64,000 bases of DNA from Tepidaquicella sp964564635 (GTDB taxonomy: Bacteria > Bacteroidota > Ignavibacteria > Tepidaquicellales > Tepidaquicellaceae), in NCBI GenBank assembly GCA_964564635.1, contig CAZMAR010000002.1:62001-126000 (forward strand). Direction: 5' to 3'. Position 1 is the first letter of the stretch; every line of letters begins with the position of its first letter. The notes below the pieces were generated by a model. That model did no database searches, was not told the origin of the DNA, and saw only the letters and a program-made list of their open reading frames with translations. This document shows, piece by piece, positions 26,281 through 35,422 of this stretch. The position numbers and the translations under genes were made by a program.

Positions 26281-27294
26281 TTATTTTAATTTATAAAGTT
26301 CTCTAATTCCTTCAAGTGAGGTTTTATAAGAAGCAATTCGATTTGCAAAGTGCAAACTCTTTATAAGGTCTCTTGTGTTAGTATAATTTAACATAAACGC
26401 TGAAGCAAATACATCTCCGCATCCAGTAGTATCCTTCAGGTTTGGGTTCTCTATTGCACTTACTTCGTGTTTATCAAGGTCTATAAAAGATTTGCCTCCA
26501 AATTCTTTACTCTTTCTCTGATAACCTGATACACCATTAACACCTTTTGTTATAATTACTCCTTCTAAATTAATCCTATTTAAATCAATTTCTGGAAAAA
26601 CTTTTTTATCCTTGTGAAAAATTTTTTCTAATTCTTTCTCTGCATTAATAAGAAGTTCTTCTATGACTTCATATTCTGTCTTTTTACTTTGTGATAAAGA
26701 TTTCACTTCATACTCATTCATTTGAACTGTATTTGCACAAAGACACCAGGTACGCCAGTTTTTCAATGTTGTATGAATGCGTGTACCATCTGGATTTGTT
26801 TTCATTACAAGATTGTGAATATCAAGATGTATATAATTCTTAAAAGTATGTCTAATCTGTATCATAGTATTTAGATCTATATCTACTCCTGAAACCATAT
26901 TTATTAAAATTCCATCCACAGCATCAAAATCAGATAAAAATCCAGATTCAACAATTTCTTCAAATTTTAAAGGATAAGTTGGTTGACTTGATGATTCAAA
27001 TCTTGCGGAGAGTCCCGACTTGTAAGAGGTATAGTATAAATTTACTTTTCGTGTAGGATGATTGACTTTATTTATTCCTTCCAACTTAATATTTGGAAAT
27101 TCTTTTAGAATTCCAATAATATTTTCATATTCATCTTCTCCTAAATTCATAACAGGTTTTACAACATCACTTGGCTTACACAAAACAGCAAGGGAAATTA
27201 TTGAATATAGAATCCCTCCATAACTGTGTATTACAGTACCATCAGGTTTGTGTATTAAGTCAATACAGGGTTCTCCTATAACAATATATTTCAT
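26281..27294 (-). CDS. PfkB-family carbohydrate kinase
   Basis: This 337-residue ribokinase-like protein starts with I-V-I-G-E-P-C-I-D-L-I, the usual first strand of PfkB sugar kinases. Near the C-terminus it has D-T-T-G-C-G-D-V-F-A-S-A-F (about residues 289-301), containing the anion hole and catalytic Asp. The middle region (N-E-Y-E-V and I-I-T-K-G-V-N-G-V) is also typical. The substrate (sugar, nucleoside or other) is not deducible. It sits between the reductase gene and the PorV/Q-like gene on one strand with ~30-base gaps, suggesting an operon. Confidence 0.85.
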   Translation of the reverse strand: MKYIVIGEPCIDLIHKPDGTVIHSYGGILYSIISLAVLCKPSDVVKPVMNLGEDEYENIIGILKEFPNIKLEGINKVNHPTRKVNLYYTSYKSGLSARFESSSQPTYPLKFEEIVESGFLSDFDAVDGILINMVSGVDIDLNTMIQIRHTFKNYIHLDIHNLVMKTNPDGTRIHTTLKNWRTWCLCANTVQMNEYEVKSLSQSKKTEYEVIEELLINAEKELEKIFHKDKKVFPEIDLNRINLEGVIITKGVNGVSGYQRKSKEFGGKSFIDLDKHEVSAIENPNLKDTTGCGDVFASAFMLNYTNTRDLIKSLHFANRIASYKTSLEGIRELYKLK

Positions 27295-27324
27295 TTTTAA
27301 TAAAAATTATTATCTCAGAAAGAA

Positions 27325-28236
27325 TTATTTAATTTCCACTCCACCGAAATTAATTGTAATAGTACCTTGATGGGTAAATCCTAAATCTGGATGCCTTTTA
27401 AAAGCATAATCAATCTGAAACAAGCTCAAAAACAGTCCAATCCCGGCAGAAAAAGTAGTGGGTTCACTTCCTACTCCAGCTCTTAAATCAATTCTTCCGG
27501 GTAAATCTCCAACTGTATTAGGAATTAATATAGAATATTCAAAAGCTCCTCTAAAAGAAAATGGATATTTAACATCCTTCTCTGTTTCAAGCATAAACTT
27601 AATATCTTTTCTTGGAAAAATCATAAATCCAGTTCGGTATACCTGTGCAATTCTCTCTTTTGACTGTCCTATTTTACTACCAGTAAGGTTCTTACAGAAA
27701 AAACCCCATTTTAAAAAGTCTGTAATCCTCGCCATTGCTCCAATATCAACTCCAAAAGATGTAGCTGAATTGTAATTCTTAATATTGAGATGATATAAAT
27801 TAATGCTCAATCCATAATAAATTCTATTTTTATAATGATTTCCATAAGAAACAAGGCCCGTTATCTCTTTATATAAATCAAACCCATAAGATTTTACTCC
27901 TAATCCAAAAGTACCAAAATTAGTAGGTTCTGCATAAGAAAGTGCTGCAGTTGACAATTCAGAAATTCCAAAAGGCGCCGGGCTATAAAAGAATGATACC
28001 TCGCGGAATTTCATTTGCCCCAGTCCAGAAGGATTATAAAAAACTGCGAGTGAATTATCCGAAACAGAAGTATATGCACCATTTAGAGCTACTGCTCTTG
28101 CTCCAATATCTGTAAACTCAAACTGGGCAAATGAAACTTTTATGAGTAAAAATGATATAAAAATTAATGAAATGTAGAATACTGATTTCACAGAATTATT
28201 ACTAAATATTTTGCTCTTTTTAATCTTTGAGTTCAA
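27325..28236 (-). CDS. PorV/PorQ-like outer membrane beta-barrel protein
   Basis: This 303-residue protein has a signal segment (about residues 19-37, ending V-S-F-A-Q). Right after it comes F-T-D-I-G-A-R-A-V-A-L-N-G-A-Y-T-S-V and L-A-V-F-Y-N-P-S-G-L, the N-terminal hallmark of the PorV/PorQ/UPF0164 group of FadL-like barrels. The remainder alternates like beta-strands. PorV and PorQ are T9SS shuttle or anchoring proteins, but PorV-like paralogues are numerous, so the exact role is open. The start is TTG at 28236; an in-frame stop lies three codons upstream. Confidence 0.72.
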   Translation of the reverse strand: MNSKIKKSKIFSNNSVKSVFYISLIFISFLLIKVSFAQFEFTDIGARAVALNGAYTSVSDNSLAVFYNPSGLGQMKFREVSFFYSPAPFGISELSTAALSYAEPTNFGTFGLGVKSYGFDLYKEITGLVSYGNHYKNRIYYGLSINLYHLNIKNYNSATSFGVDIGAMARITDFLKWGFFCKNLTGSKIGQSKERIAQVYRTGFMIFPRKDIKFMLETEKDVKYPFSFRGAFEYSILIPNTVGDLPGRIDLRAGVGSEPTTFSAGIGLFLSLFQIDYAFKRHPDLGFTHQGTITINFGGVEIK

Positions 28237-28347
28237 AATGCCCTATTTTTATTGATTAATATCAAAAGATAAAATTATTAACTAAATGAATTGATATTTA
28301 AAAATAAGAATTCAAAATTTAATTATAAACTTACTTCGCTGAAAAAT

Positions 28348-29268
28348 ATGTTAACCTATATTAAATATATTTCCTCGATTTTCTTCTTGTTTAGTTTTAT
28401 AAACATCGCCTCTCCACAGGATTTCGATGCAACAGTACTTCTAAATATGGAAGCTCTTCCCTCTGATGCACGCGATAGGTTAAAGGACTTTAAACAGCAA
28501 ACTGAAGATTATTTAAATAAAAATAAGTTTGCTGATGGTCCAATATATAAAATAAAAGTAACTCTACAATTTAACTTTAGGGGAACAAATGGATTTGATG
28601 GATATGACGCACAACTGTTTGTAATAAGTCAGAGAATTGTTGATGATTCTCTCAAGCAATGGCAGCCAAAATATGTCGTTGCTTTCAGATATCTTGATGA
28701 AAAATGTTCTTTCACGTATAACAGGTCAATGCCTTTTATTAAAAACGATGTACGGTTTGACTCATATTTGAGTTTACTTGATTATTATGCTTATGTTGTT
28801 TTAGGGTTTGATGAAGATTCTTTTTTTCCAAAGGGTGGTAACAAATATTTTCAAAAAGCTCTCGACATTTGTAATAAACCAATGACTGACAGAAAGGGCT
28901 GGACTACAGAGGTTGGTAGTGGAAAACCAAGCAGGGCTGAATTAGTTCAGGAGTTGCTTAATTCGAGAATGGATGATTTCAGGTTAAGTTATTACAAATA
29001 CCATTGGGAGGGTGTGGATAATTTTTATATTTATCCAAATAATCAGAGACCAGCATTAAATACAATGTTAGAAGCACTTGAGAAAATTGCAGAGGTAAAG
29101 AAAAAAGAGGTTAAAGCATATAATATAGATTACTTTTTTGAAGCAAAAGCACAAGAAATTGGACAATTCTTTTTATCTTACGGTGACCGAAGTGTATATG
29201 ACAGACTCTCAAAAATAGACCCATCACATCAGAGAATATACGAAGACTTTAAAATAAAAGGGAAATAA
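28348..29268 (+). CDS. DUF4835-family exported protein
   Basis: This ~306-residue protein starts at the ATG at 28348 (M-L-T-Y-I-K-Y-I), giving a good signal peptide ending A-S-P-Q. An in-frame TTG at 28291 would add 19 polar residues and is less likely. The mature part (Q-D-F-D-A-T-V at the start; F-R-Y-L-D-E-K-C; Y-Y-A-Y-V-V-L-G-F-D-E-D-S-F; K-G-W-T-T) resembles the DUF4835 family found in T9SS-bearing Bacteroidota. I recall this family being linked to the T9SS as PorD, but cannot verify that here. It is divergent from the PorV/Q-like gene. Confidence 0.7.
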   Translation: MLTYIKYISSIFFLFSFINIASPQDFDATVLLNMEALPSDARDRLKDFKQQTEDYLNKNKFADGPIYKIKVTLQFNFRGTNGFDGYDAQLFVISQRIVDDSLKQWQPKYVVAFRYLDEKCSFTYNRSMPFIKNDVRFDSYLSLLDYYAYVVLGFDEDSFFPKGGNKYFQKALDICNKPMTDRKGWTTEVGSGKPSRAELVQELLNSRMDDFRLSYYKYHWEGVDNFYIYPNNQRPALNTMLEALEKIAEVKKKEVKAYNIDYFFEAKAQEIGQFFLSYGDRSVYDRLSKIDPSHQRIYEDFKIKGK

Positions 29269-29316
29269 TTAGAGAAAAAAATTTCAACTCAAAAATTAGA
29301 TTAATTAATTATTGGA

Positions 29317-30153
29317 ATGCAATTAAAAACCCTAAGAATAAAAAATAAACGTGGTAACAATTTATTGACTGACATTCGCTATCCAGATGAAATTACTGAT
29401 TCCCTTCCTTTGTTCATATTTGCTCATGGTTTTAAGGGATTCAAGGATTGGGGATGCTTTCCTTATATGCTTGAAAAGATTTCTGAAGCAGGAGTTTTTA
29501 CTGTCGGTTTTAACTTTTCTTATAACGGAATTGGAGAAACAGACCTAACTGAATTTACCAGATTGGATTTGTTCGCAAAAAACACTTTAACAAGAGAGCT
29601 TAGTGACCTCGGAACTGTTATAGATTATTTTGAGGCAAATAAAGATTCATATAATTATAATTTCGATAATTTAATTCTTGCAGGTCATTCCAGAGGAGGT
29701 GGTATAGTAATTATAAAAGCCTCTGAAGATAAACGGGTAAAAAAATTAATAACACTTGCTGCGGTATCAACTTTTGGTAGATATACTCAAAGGCAAAAAG
29801 AAGAGTGGGAACAAAAGGGGTTTCTACAGGTTTTAAACACAAGAACTCAGCAATTAATGCGGATGAATTTTTCTTTCATAAAAGATTTAGAGAAAAACAA
29901 AGAACGATTAGATATAGAATCCGCAGTAAAAAGACTAAATTGTCCTTTTCTGATAATTCACGGCAAAGAAGACCTTTCAGTTGATTATATAGAAGCTCAA
30001 AAACTTTATGGACTTAGCAATAAATCAACTACAAAATTTGTAACAATAGAAAACACAGGCCACACTTTCGGGGCAACACATCCTTTTTCTGGCACAACCC
30101 CACATCTGGAAAAAGTTATTTCTGAAATTCTCAATTTCATAAAAAATATTTAG
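29317..30153 (+). CDS. Alpha/beta hydrolase
   Basis: This 278-residue cytosolic-looking protein has the alpha/beta-hydrolase oxyanion H-G-F-K-G-F (residues ~34-39), a nucleophile elbow G-H-S-R-G-G-G (near residue 123), an acid-residue region H-G-K-E-D-L-S and a catalytic His in N-T-G-H-T-F-G (near residue 250). It resembles the serine aminopeptidase S33 / dienelactone-hydrolase-like subgroup. The substrate is unknown. The gene starts 48 bases after the DUF4835 gene on the same strand. Confidence 0.8.
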   Translation: MQLKTLRIKNKRGNNLLTDIRYPDEITDSLPLFIFAHGFKGFKDWGCFPYMLEKISEAGVFTVGFNFSYNGIGETDLTEFTRLDLFAKNTLTRELSDLGTVIDYFEANKDSYNYNFDNLILAGHSRGGGIVIIKASEDKRVKKLITLAAVSTFGRYTQRQKEEWEQKGFLQVLNTRTQQLMRMNFSFIKDLEKNKERLDIESAVKRLNCPFLIIHGKEDLSVDYIEAQKLYGLSNKSTTKFVTIENTGHTFGATHPFSGTTPHLEKVISEILNFIKNI

Positions 30154-30243
30154 AAGAGAGTTTGAATATTTTTATATTAATTTCCAATTAACGGGAACTT
30201 TTTTTCTTGGTTTTTTATTTTATGCATAAAAAGGAAGGTAATT

Positions 30244-30879
30244 TTGAAAAAGGTAAATTATATAACAGTATTATTTATTATAATTCTGTTTACAAAGTCT
30301 TCATTTTCTTTTACTCATATTATTGAAGTATCAAATTTTGTATTCACTCCACAAAACCTTAATGTTTCAGTTGGAGATACAGTAAAGTGGGTTTGGGTTT
30401 CAGGCATTCATACAACAACCTCCACAACAATACCGCAGGGCGCTGCTTCCTGGGACGAAATAATTAGCAGTGCAAATCAAACTTACTCTTACCCTGTTCT
30501 TGTTGCAGGACTTTATAATTATGTATGTACTCCTCATATTGCAATGGGAATGGTTGGTTCTTTTAATGCAAATCCAAGTAATGTTGTTCCTATTATTTCT
30601 TCTGCAACCGATTATCAGTTACTCCAAAATTATCCCAATCCCTTTAACCCAACAACAAAAATACAATTTAGCATTCCAAAATCAGAATTTGTAACTTTGT
30701 TAGTTTATGATTTATTGGGAAGGGAGATTGCTGTTCTTGTTAACGAGATTTTACCTCAGGGAGTATATGAATACGAATTTAATACAAACAAAGGCTATAA
30801 TATATCAAGTGGATTATATTTCTATTCTTTGAAGACGGAAAGTTTTCAATCAACCAGAAAAATGTTATTGAGTAAATAA
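30244..30879 (+). CDS. T9SS-exported cupredoxin-like copper protein
   Basis: This 211-residue protein starts at TTG with an unusually clear Shine-Dalgarno (AAGGAAGG at 30231-30238, 5 bases upstream). A signal peptide (1-22) precedes a plastocyanin-like domain (about 25-108): V-S-V-G-D-T-V-K-W-V-W near 41, candidate type 1 copper ligands H56, C95 and H98 in Y-V-C-T-P-H, and M101 or M103. The C-terminal ~85 residues are a T9SS sorting domain (N-Y-P-N-P-F-N-P, ending R-K-M-L-L-S-K). It may carry electrons or bind copper at the cell surface. Confidence 0.85.
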   Translation: MKKVNYITVLFIIILFTKSSFSFTHIIEVSNFVFTPQNLNVSVGDTVKWVWVSGIHTTTSTTIPQGAASWDEIISSANQTYSYPVLVAGLYNYVCTPHIAMGMVGSFNANPSNVVPIISSATDYQLLQNYPNPFNPTTKIQFSIPKSEFVTLLVYDLLGREIAVLVNEILPQGVYEYEFNTNKGYNISSGLYFYSLKTESFQSTRKMLLSK

Positions 30880-31052
30880 GATTTTCTATTAATGCACATA
30901 TTAATATAAAGATAAGATAGAATCTTATTAATAATTTCATTCATATCATTTGGAAGCCTTCCATATTATTCTAAAATATACTACTAAATAATTTCATTTA
31001 ATTTAATTGAATAAAATTTTAGGTTAATAAAGTAAACTAAATAAAATTATAT

Positions 31053-32816
31053 ATGAAAAAGAGAATTTTACTTTTAGTTGCTTTATTGATTTCAACTTCT
31101 ATTTCTTTTTCCCAACTGCCCGTTTCTTCTTATTATCAAAAAGCAGTACCAGATGTTATGAACAACATTAGAGTGCTGGATATATTATCAAATATTGCTT
31201 ACACTATTAATCTGGACTCGTTTCCTGTTTTTCCTGGCTTCCCGGTTACTTATAATTATTATAATTATGAAGGCGGTATTTATTGTAATATGGATAGCGA
31301 TCCACAACTGGAAATTGTTTACTCCTTGGGATACAGTATCCATGCAATAAATCTCGATGGTACTCCTGTTCCAGGTTGGCCTAAGACAGTTTCTTCTTAT
31401 CCAATTGATGGTGCTCCTGCTTTTGGAGATATTGACGGTGATGGACAGGAAGAAATTGTAGTTACAAACCATGGTGCTACTTCAGGGGGGTTTATTAATG
31501 CTTTTAAAAAGAATGGCTCCGCTGTTCCGGGGTTTCCTATTAATCATGGATATTCATCCAGAACACCTGTACTTGCTGATTTAGATGGTGATAATAAATT
31601 AGAAATTATTGTTAACAAAAGGTTATATCCTGTGGGAGAGGTCTGGGTTTATAAAGGAGATGGAACTGTTTATCCTGGTTGGCCTAAATCAATTGGGCAT
31701 GTACCAGCATCAAGCGCAGCTGTGGGTGACATAGATAATGATAATATTATGGAAATTGTTGCAGAGTCTTACACTGGTCTTTATGTATGGAAAGCAAATG
31801 GCGATTCTATGCCAGGATTTCCCTTTATGATGCCAAACGGTGATGTTAATTCCTATTCTTCTCCCGTACTGGTTGACGTTAATAACGATAACAAAAAGGA
31901 AATTATATTTGGAACCCATGTATCGGGTGGGGGTGGTTATGTATACATTTTAAAATATGATGCAACAATTTATCCTAATTGGCCTAAATATGTTGATTAT
32001 TGGATTTATGGTCCTCCAGCAGTTGGATATATTGATAATGATAATATACTTGATGTTGCTGTAGGAGACCAGGTAATGAGTGCAAGCCCGGTTGATAAAT
32101 TATATGCCTGGAATGTAAACGGAACTTCTCTAAGTGGCTTTCCAATTTATTCTTTAAATGCAATTAATATTCAGGTTTTACTTGCTGATATAGATAATGA
32201 TAATCAGACTGAATTAATAATCGATGATAATACAACCTCTGGGGGGCAGGGTAAATATCTTGCCTTCAATCACGATGGTACTCCCTGTGCTAATTGGCCT
32301 ATATACACAAATAGTACCACATTTTATCAGAATCCCTGTCTGTTCGATGCAAATCGAGATGGAGTACTTGATATGACTGGTGCGGGAATGAGCACTTCTC
32401 CACAGCAGACAACTATTTATATCTGGAATTTACAAACTCCATATAATCAGCAAAGAATTTATGTCCCAATGTTTCAGTTTAATCCAAGACATAATGGTGT
32501 CTATGGTGATTTATATATAACCAATGTAAAACTGGTTCAAAATGAAATACCGAAAGAATTTATTCTCGAACAGAATTATCCTAATCCATTTAATAGCTCT
32601 ACTGTTATTCGTTATCATATAACCAAATCTACCAATGTAAAGTTAATTGTTTATGATATTACAGGTAAAGAAGTTACTACAATTATTAATTCAAAACAGG
32701 ATGCAGGAAGTTATGAAGTAAAGTTTGATGCAGGTAATTTATCAAGTGGAATTTACTTCTACAAATTAATTACAGATAATTATGTTGACACAAAAAAATT
32801 AATTTTTGTTAAGTAA
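31053..32816 (+). CDS. T9SS-exported FG-GAP/VCBS-repeat propeller protein
   Basis: This 587-residue protein has a signal peptide (1-20). From residue ~85 to 480 it holds integrin-type FG-GAP/VCBS repeats with calcium-binding loops: D-I-D-G-D-G-Q-E-E-I, D-L-D-G-D-N-K-L-E-I, D-I-D-N-D-N-I-M-E-I, D-V-N-N-D-N-K-K-E-I, D-I-D-N-D-N-Q-T-E-L. These form a beta-propeller. Each is paired with a P-G-W-P-K or P-G-F-P segment. The C-terminal ~85 residues are a T9SS sorting domain (Q-N-Y-P-N-P-F-N, ending K-K-L-I-F-V-K). No enzymatic domain was seen, and adhesion is a guess. A strong hairpin follows 25 bases after the stop. Confidence 0.85.
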   Translation: MKKRILLLVALLISTSISFSQLPVSSYYQKAVPDVMNNIRVLDILSNIAYTINLDSFPVFPGFPVTYNYYNYEGGIYCNMDSDPQLEIVYSLGYSIHAINLDGTPVPGWPKTVSSYPIDGAPAFGDIDGDGQEEIVVTNHGATSGGFINAFKKNGSAVPGFPINHGYSSRTPVLADLDGDNKLEIIVNKRLYPVGEVWVYKGDGTVYPGWPKSIGHVPASSAAVGDIDNDNIMEIVAESYTGLYVWKANGDSMPGFPFMMPNGDVNSYSSPVLVDVNNDNKKEIIFGTHVSGGGGYVYILKYDATIYPNWPKYVDYWIYGPPAVGYIDNDNILDVAVGDQVMSASPVDKLYAWNVNGTSLSGFPIYSLNAINIQVLLADIDNDNQTELIIDDNTTSGGQGKYLAFNHDGTPCANWPIYTNSTTFYQNPCLFDANRDGVLDMTGAGMSTSPQQTTIYIWNLQTPYNQQRIYVPMFQFNPRHNGVYGDLYITNVKLVQNEIPKEFILEQNYPNPFNSSTVIRYHITKSTNVKLIVYDITGKEVTTIINSKQDAGSYEVKFDAGNLSSGIYFYKLITDNYVDTKKLIFVK

Positions 32817-32841
32817 GAATTTGTTTTAATCATCTATAAAG

Positions 32842-32880
32842 AAACTGGTTTCTTATGGATAGTAAGAAACCAGTTTTGTT
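32842..32880 (+). terminator. Intrinsic terminator hairpin between convergent genes
   Basis: Arm A-A-A-C-T-G-G-T-T-T-C-T-T-A (32842-32855) pairs perfectly over 14 bp with 32863-32876 around a 7-base loop, followed by TTTGTT. It lies between the plus-strand propeller gene ending at 32816 and minus-strand hypE ending at 32904. It should terminate the plus-strand transcript and may also act for hypE, although the minus-strand U tract is weaker. Confidence 0.8.
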
Positions 32881-32903
32881 ATTAATAAATATCTGAAACA
32901 AAT

Positions 32904-34037
32904 TTAGCAAATTCTCGGTAACTGTTCCCCTGAAATCATATCCAGTACTCTGTAATTACCAACAATTGTTTTCATAACAACTTTACCTTTGTTTTCTTCG
33001 GTAATCTCTCCAATTATTTCTGCTTTCTTTCCTTCGGGAAGTGATTTTATTACCTTTAAAATTTTTTCTGCATACTGATTATCCACAACTGCAATTATTT
33101 TCCCTTCATTAGCAACATACATAGGGTCAAACCCAAATAATTCACAGGCTCCAACAATTTCTGATAAGATTGGAATTTTTTCTTCGTAAATTTTCATACC
33201 GATCTGAGCAGATTTCGCAATTTCATTCAGGGTACTTGTTACTCCCCCTCTCGTAGGATCTCTCATAACCCTTATATATTTTCCATACCCCTGATTTACA
33301 ATAGCCTCCACCATTCTATTGAGTGGGGCAAGATCACTTTTTATTTCCGTTTCAAATTCAATTTTTTCTCTTGCAGAAATAATTGCTATTCCATGCTCTG
33401 CAATGCTTCCACTCAAAATGATTATATCACCTGCCTTACAATTTAAGGGTGAGATGTCCACATCTTCATAAATCCTGCCAATTCCACTTGTGTTTATATA
33501 TATGTTCTTAATCGGGGAGGTCTCGTAATTAATATCATTAAGATTTTTACTAGAAGAAGCATCAATAACTTTTGTATCTCCTGTTACAATTTTAATTCCT
33601 GCAAAATCAGCTGCATTTCTTATAGAAATCACAATTTTTTCAAGTTCAGATAACAAAAACCCTTCTTCAATAATAAATCCAACTGAAATAAATTCAGGTT
33701 TAGCTCCCGAAACCGATAAATCATTTACAGTACCATAAATTGCAAGTGACCCAATATCCCCACCGGGGAAAAATATCGGCTGAACAACATAAGAATCTGT
33801 TGTAAATGCATATTTAGATTTTCTGAAATCAATAATAGCAGAATCATTTCCCTGTCTTAATATATCATTATCAAAGTGTTTTTTAAAAAGAGAATCAATT
33901 AAGTTATGCATAAGAGTTCCACCGCCTCCATGTGCAAGAAGTATTTTATCATACTGACTTTTAGGTAGCGGACAGGAAAGATTCTCGGAAATAGTATTGT
34001 TTTTCTTATCTGAAAATTTGTCTTTTTTTATGTTCAA
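32904..34037 (-). CDS. hypE: HypE: hydrogenase maturation carbamoyl dehydratase
   Basis: This ~378-residue protein dehydrates the C-terminal carbamoylated cysteine to the cyanide ligand of the NiFe hydrogenase active site. The core begins at K-I-L-L-A-H-G-G-G-G and contains F-T-T-D-S-Y-V-V-Q-P, G-D-T-K-V-I, D-P-T-R-G-G-V and the essential C-terminal P-R-I-C. The open frame extends to 34154, but that part overlaps hypD by 110 bases and is a shadow reading. I place the start at the TTG at 34037, 7 bases after the hypD stop, although this leaves a somewhat long lysine-rich N-terminus compared with usual HypE (~330-350). Confidence 0.92.
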   Translation of the reverse strand: MNIKKDKFSDKKNNTISENLSCPLPKSQYDKILLAHGGGGTLMHNLIDSLFKKHFDNDILRQGNDSAIIDFRKSKYAFTTDSYVVQPIFFPGGDIGSLAIYGTVNDLSVSGAKPEFISVGFIIEEGFLLSELEKIVISIRNAADFAGIKIVTGDTKVIDASSSKNLNDINYETSPIKNIYINTSGIGRIYEDVDISPLNCKAGDIIILSGSIAEHGIAIISAREKIEFETEIKSDLAPLNRMVEAIVNQGYGKYIRVMRDPTRGGVTSTLNEIAKSAQIGMKIYEEKIPILSEIVGACELFGFDPMYVANEGKIIAVVDNQYAEKILKVIKSLPEGKKAEIIGEITEENKGKVVMKTIVGNYRVLDMISGEQLPRIC

Positions 34038-34044
34038 ATTATTT

Positions 34045-35139
34045 TTATTTATTTCTGTATTTAAGATAAGCTGAACAGGTACCTTCTGATGAAACCATTG
34101 GAGCACCAAGAGGTGACTCTGGGCTACATAAATTCCCAAATGCTTTACAATCAAGTGGAGTCTTTTTTCCCTGCATTATCTCGCCAGCAATACAAGTGGT
34201 ATTTTTTTCTTCTGCTTCGATTTTAAACTCTAAATCTGGAAAATGGTTTTTAAAACTAAATAAGCTATATTTTTCATTTAAATCAAAACCACTATTGGCT
34301 ATAGTGCCAATACCACGCCATTCCATATCAACATAATTAAAAACTTCAGTTATAACATTTTTAGAGGCAATATTTCCTTCTTTTTTTACGACTCTTGTAT
34401 ACTTATTAACCACCTGATATGTTCCTTTTTCAAGTTGTAAAACTGTTTCAAGTACTCCACTGAGAATATCTGCAGGTTCAAAGCCTGTAATAACAATTGG
34501 GGTCCTATACTTTTGAGAAATAGGTATATATTCCTCATATCCCATTACTGTACAAACGTGCCCAGCAGCCAAAAATCCGTTAATTTTATTTTCAGGATCT
34601 GAAAGTAAAAATTCTATAGCGGGAGGAACTCTAAACATAGAAGATAATAAAATAAAATTGCTGAGATTTTTTCTTTGTGCAACTTTTACAGCAAATGCAT
34701 TTGGAGAAGCAGTAGTTTCAAAACCAATTGCAAAGAATACAACTTTTTTATTGGGGTTTTCCTCTGCAACTGTAACTGCGTCAAGGGGAGAGTAAACCGT
34801 TCGTATATCACACCCTTCCGCTTTTGCAGAGAGTAAATCATCATTAGTACCTGGAACTCTTAACATATCTCCGTATGAGGTAAGTATAACATTTCTTTGT
34901 CTTGCTACATTTATTGCAAGATCTATTTTGTTTGCAGGGGTAACACAAACAGGACAGCCAGGACCGTGTAGAAGTTTTATTTTATTAGGTAAAAATTCTT
35001 CAAGGTTATACTTCATTATAGAATGTGTTTGTCCCCCGCAAATTTCCATAATTCGCCATTTGTTATTGGTAACTGATTTAATTTTGTTGGAAAGTTGCTT
35101 AACAAATTTTGCACTGCGAAATTCAGTTAAATGTTTCAT
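34045..35139 (-). CDS. hypD: HypD: hydrogenase Fe-(CN)2CO assembly protein
   Basis: This 364-residue iron-sulfur scaffold protein works with HypC to assemble the Fe(CN)2CO group of NiFe hydrogenases. Diagnostic motifs are I-C-G-G-Q-T-H-S (residues ~33-40), L-H-G-P-G-C-P-V-C-V (58-67), G-F-E-T-T-A, A-G-H-V-C-T-V-M-G, G-F-E-P-A-D-I and the C-terminal cysteine-bearing segments. Its start overlaps the hypC stop by one base (TAATG), so translation is coupled. It precedes hypE by 7 bases. No hydrogenase structural genes are in the window. Confidence 0.96.
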   Translation of the reverse strand: MKHLTEFRSAKFVKQLSNKIKSVTNNKWRIMEICGGQTHSIMKYNLEEFLPNKIKLLHGPGCPVCVTPANKIDLAINVARQRNVILTSYGDMLRVPGTNDDLLSAKAEGCDIRTVYSPLDAVTVAEENPNKKVVFFAIGFETTASPNAFAVKVAQRKNLSNFILLSSMFRVPPAIEFLLSDPENKINGFLAAGHVCTVMGYEEYIPISQKYRTPIVITGFEPADILSGVLETVLQLEKGTYQVVNKYTRVVKKEGNIASKNVITEVFNYVDMEWRGIGTIANSGFDLNEKYSLFSFKNHFPDLEFKIEAEEKNTTCIAGEIMQGKKTPLDCKAFGNLCSPESPLGAPMVSSEGTCSAYLKYRNK

Positions 35140-35375
35140 TATAAATCAGCAGAATTTTCTATATCTCTTATTAATTTTAAGGTTTCTTCTGCTTCTTTCT
35201 CATCAATAATGCTTAAAGCCATACCCACATGCACAAGTACATAATCACCAATTTTTGCTTCCGGCACCCAATCTATGCAAATATTTTTCAACGCTCCCCC
35301 AAAGCTCACCTTTGCCATTTTAGGATTTGAATTTTCTTCTATTGACACTATTTTTCCAGGAATTGCTAAACACAT
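35139..35375 (-). CDS. hypC: HypC: hydrogenase maturation chaperone
   Basis: This 78-residue HypC/HupF chaperone begins M-C-L-A-I-P-G-K-I with the essential Cys2, which carries the Fe(CN)2CO moiety with HypD. The beta-barrel part G-D-Y-V-L-V-H-V-G-M-A and a C-terminal helix ending E-T-L-K-L-I-R complete the family length. It is the first gene of a tight hypC-hypD-hypE operon; the promoter probably lies in 35376-35422. Confidence 0.95.
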   Translation of the reverse strand: MCLAIPGKIVSIEENSNPKMAKVSFGGALKNICIDWVPEAKIGDYVLVHVGMALSIIDEKEAEETLKLIRDIENSADL

Positions 35376-35422
35376 AATATTAGAAAAAGATTAATTTTAA
35401 ATAATTTATTTATTACTTACAA

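Noticed and set aside
30880..31052. Short dyads ATAAGAT-AGA-ATCTTAT (30912-30928) and TGGAAG-C-CTTCCA (30951-30963)
   Set aside because: Arms of 6-7 bases are common at this base composition; the T-tract is poor, so neither was called as a terminator or operator.
31053..32816. Periodic repeats that might suggest a CRISPR or tandem DNA array
   Set aside because: They are FG-GAP protein repeats with variable spacing and diverged DNA sequence, within one continuous reading frame.
34038..34154. N-terminal extension of hypE inside hypD
   Set aside because: It is an out-of-frame reading of conserved hypD codons and unrelated to HypE proteins.
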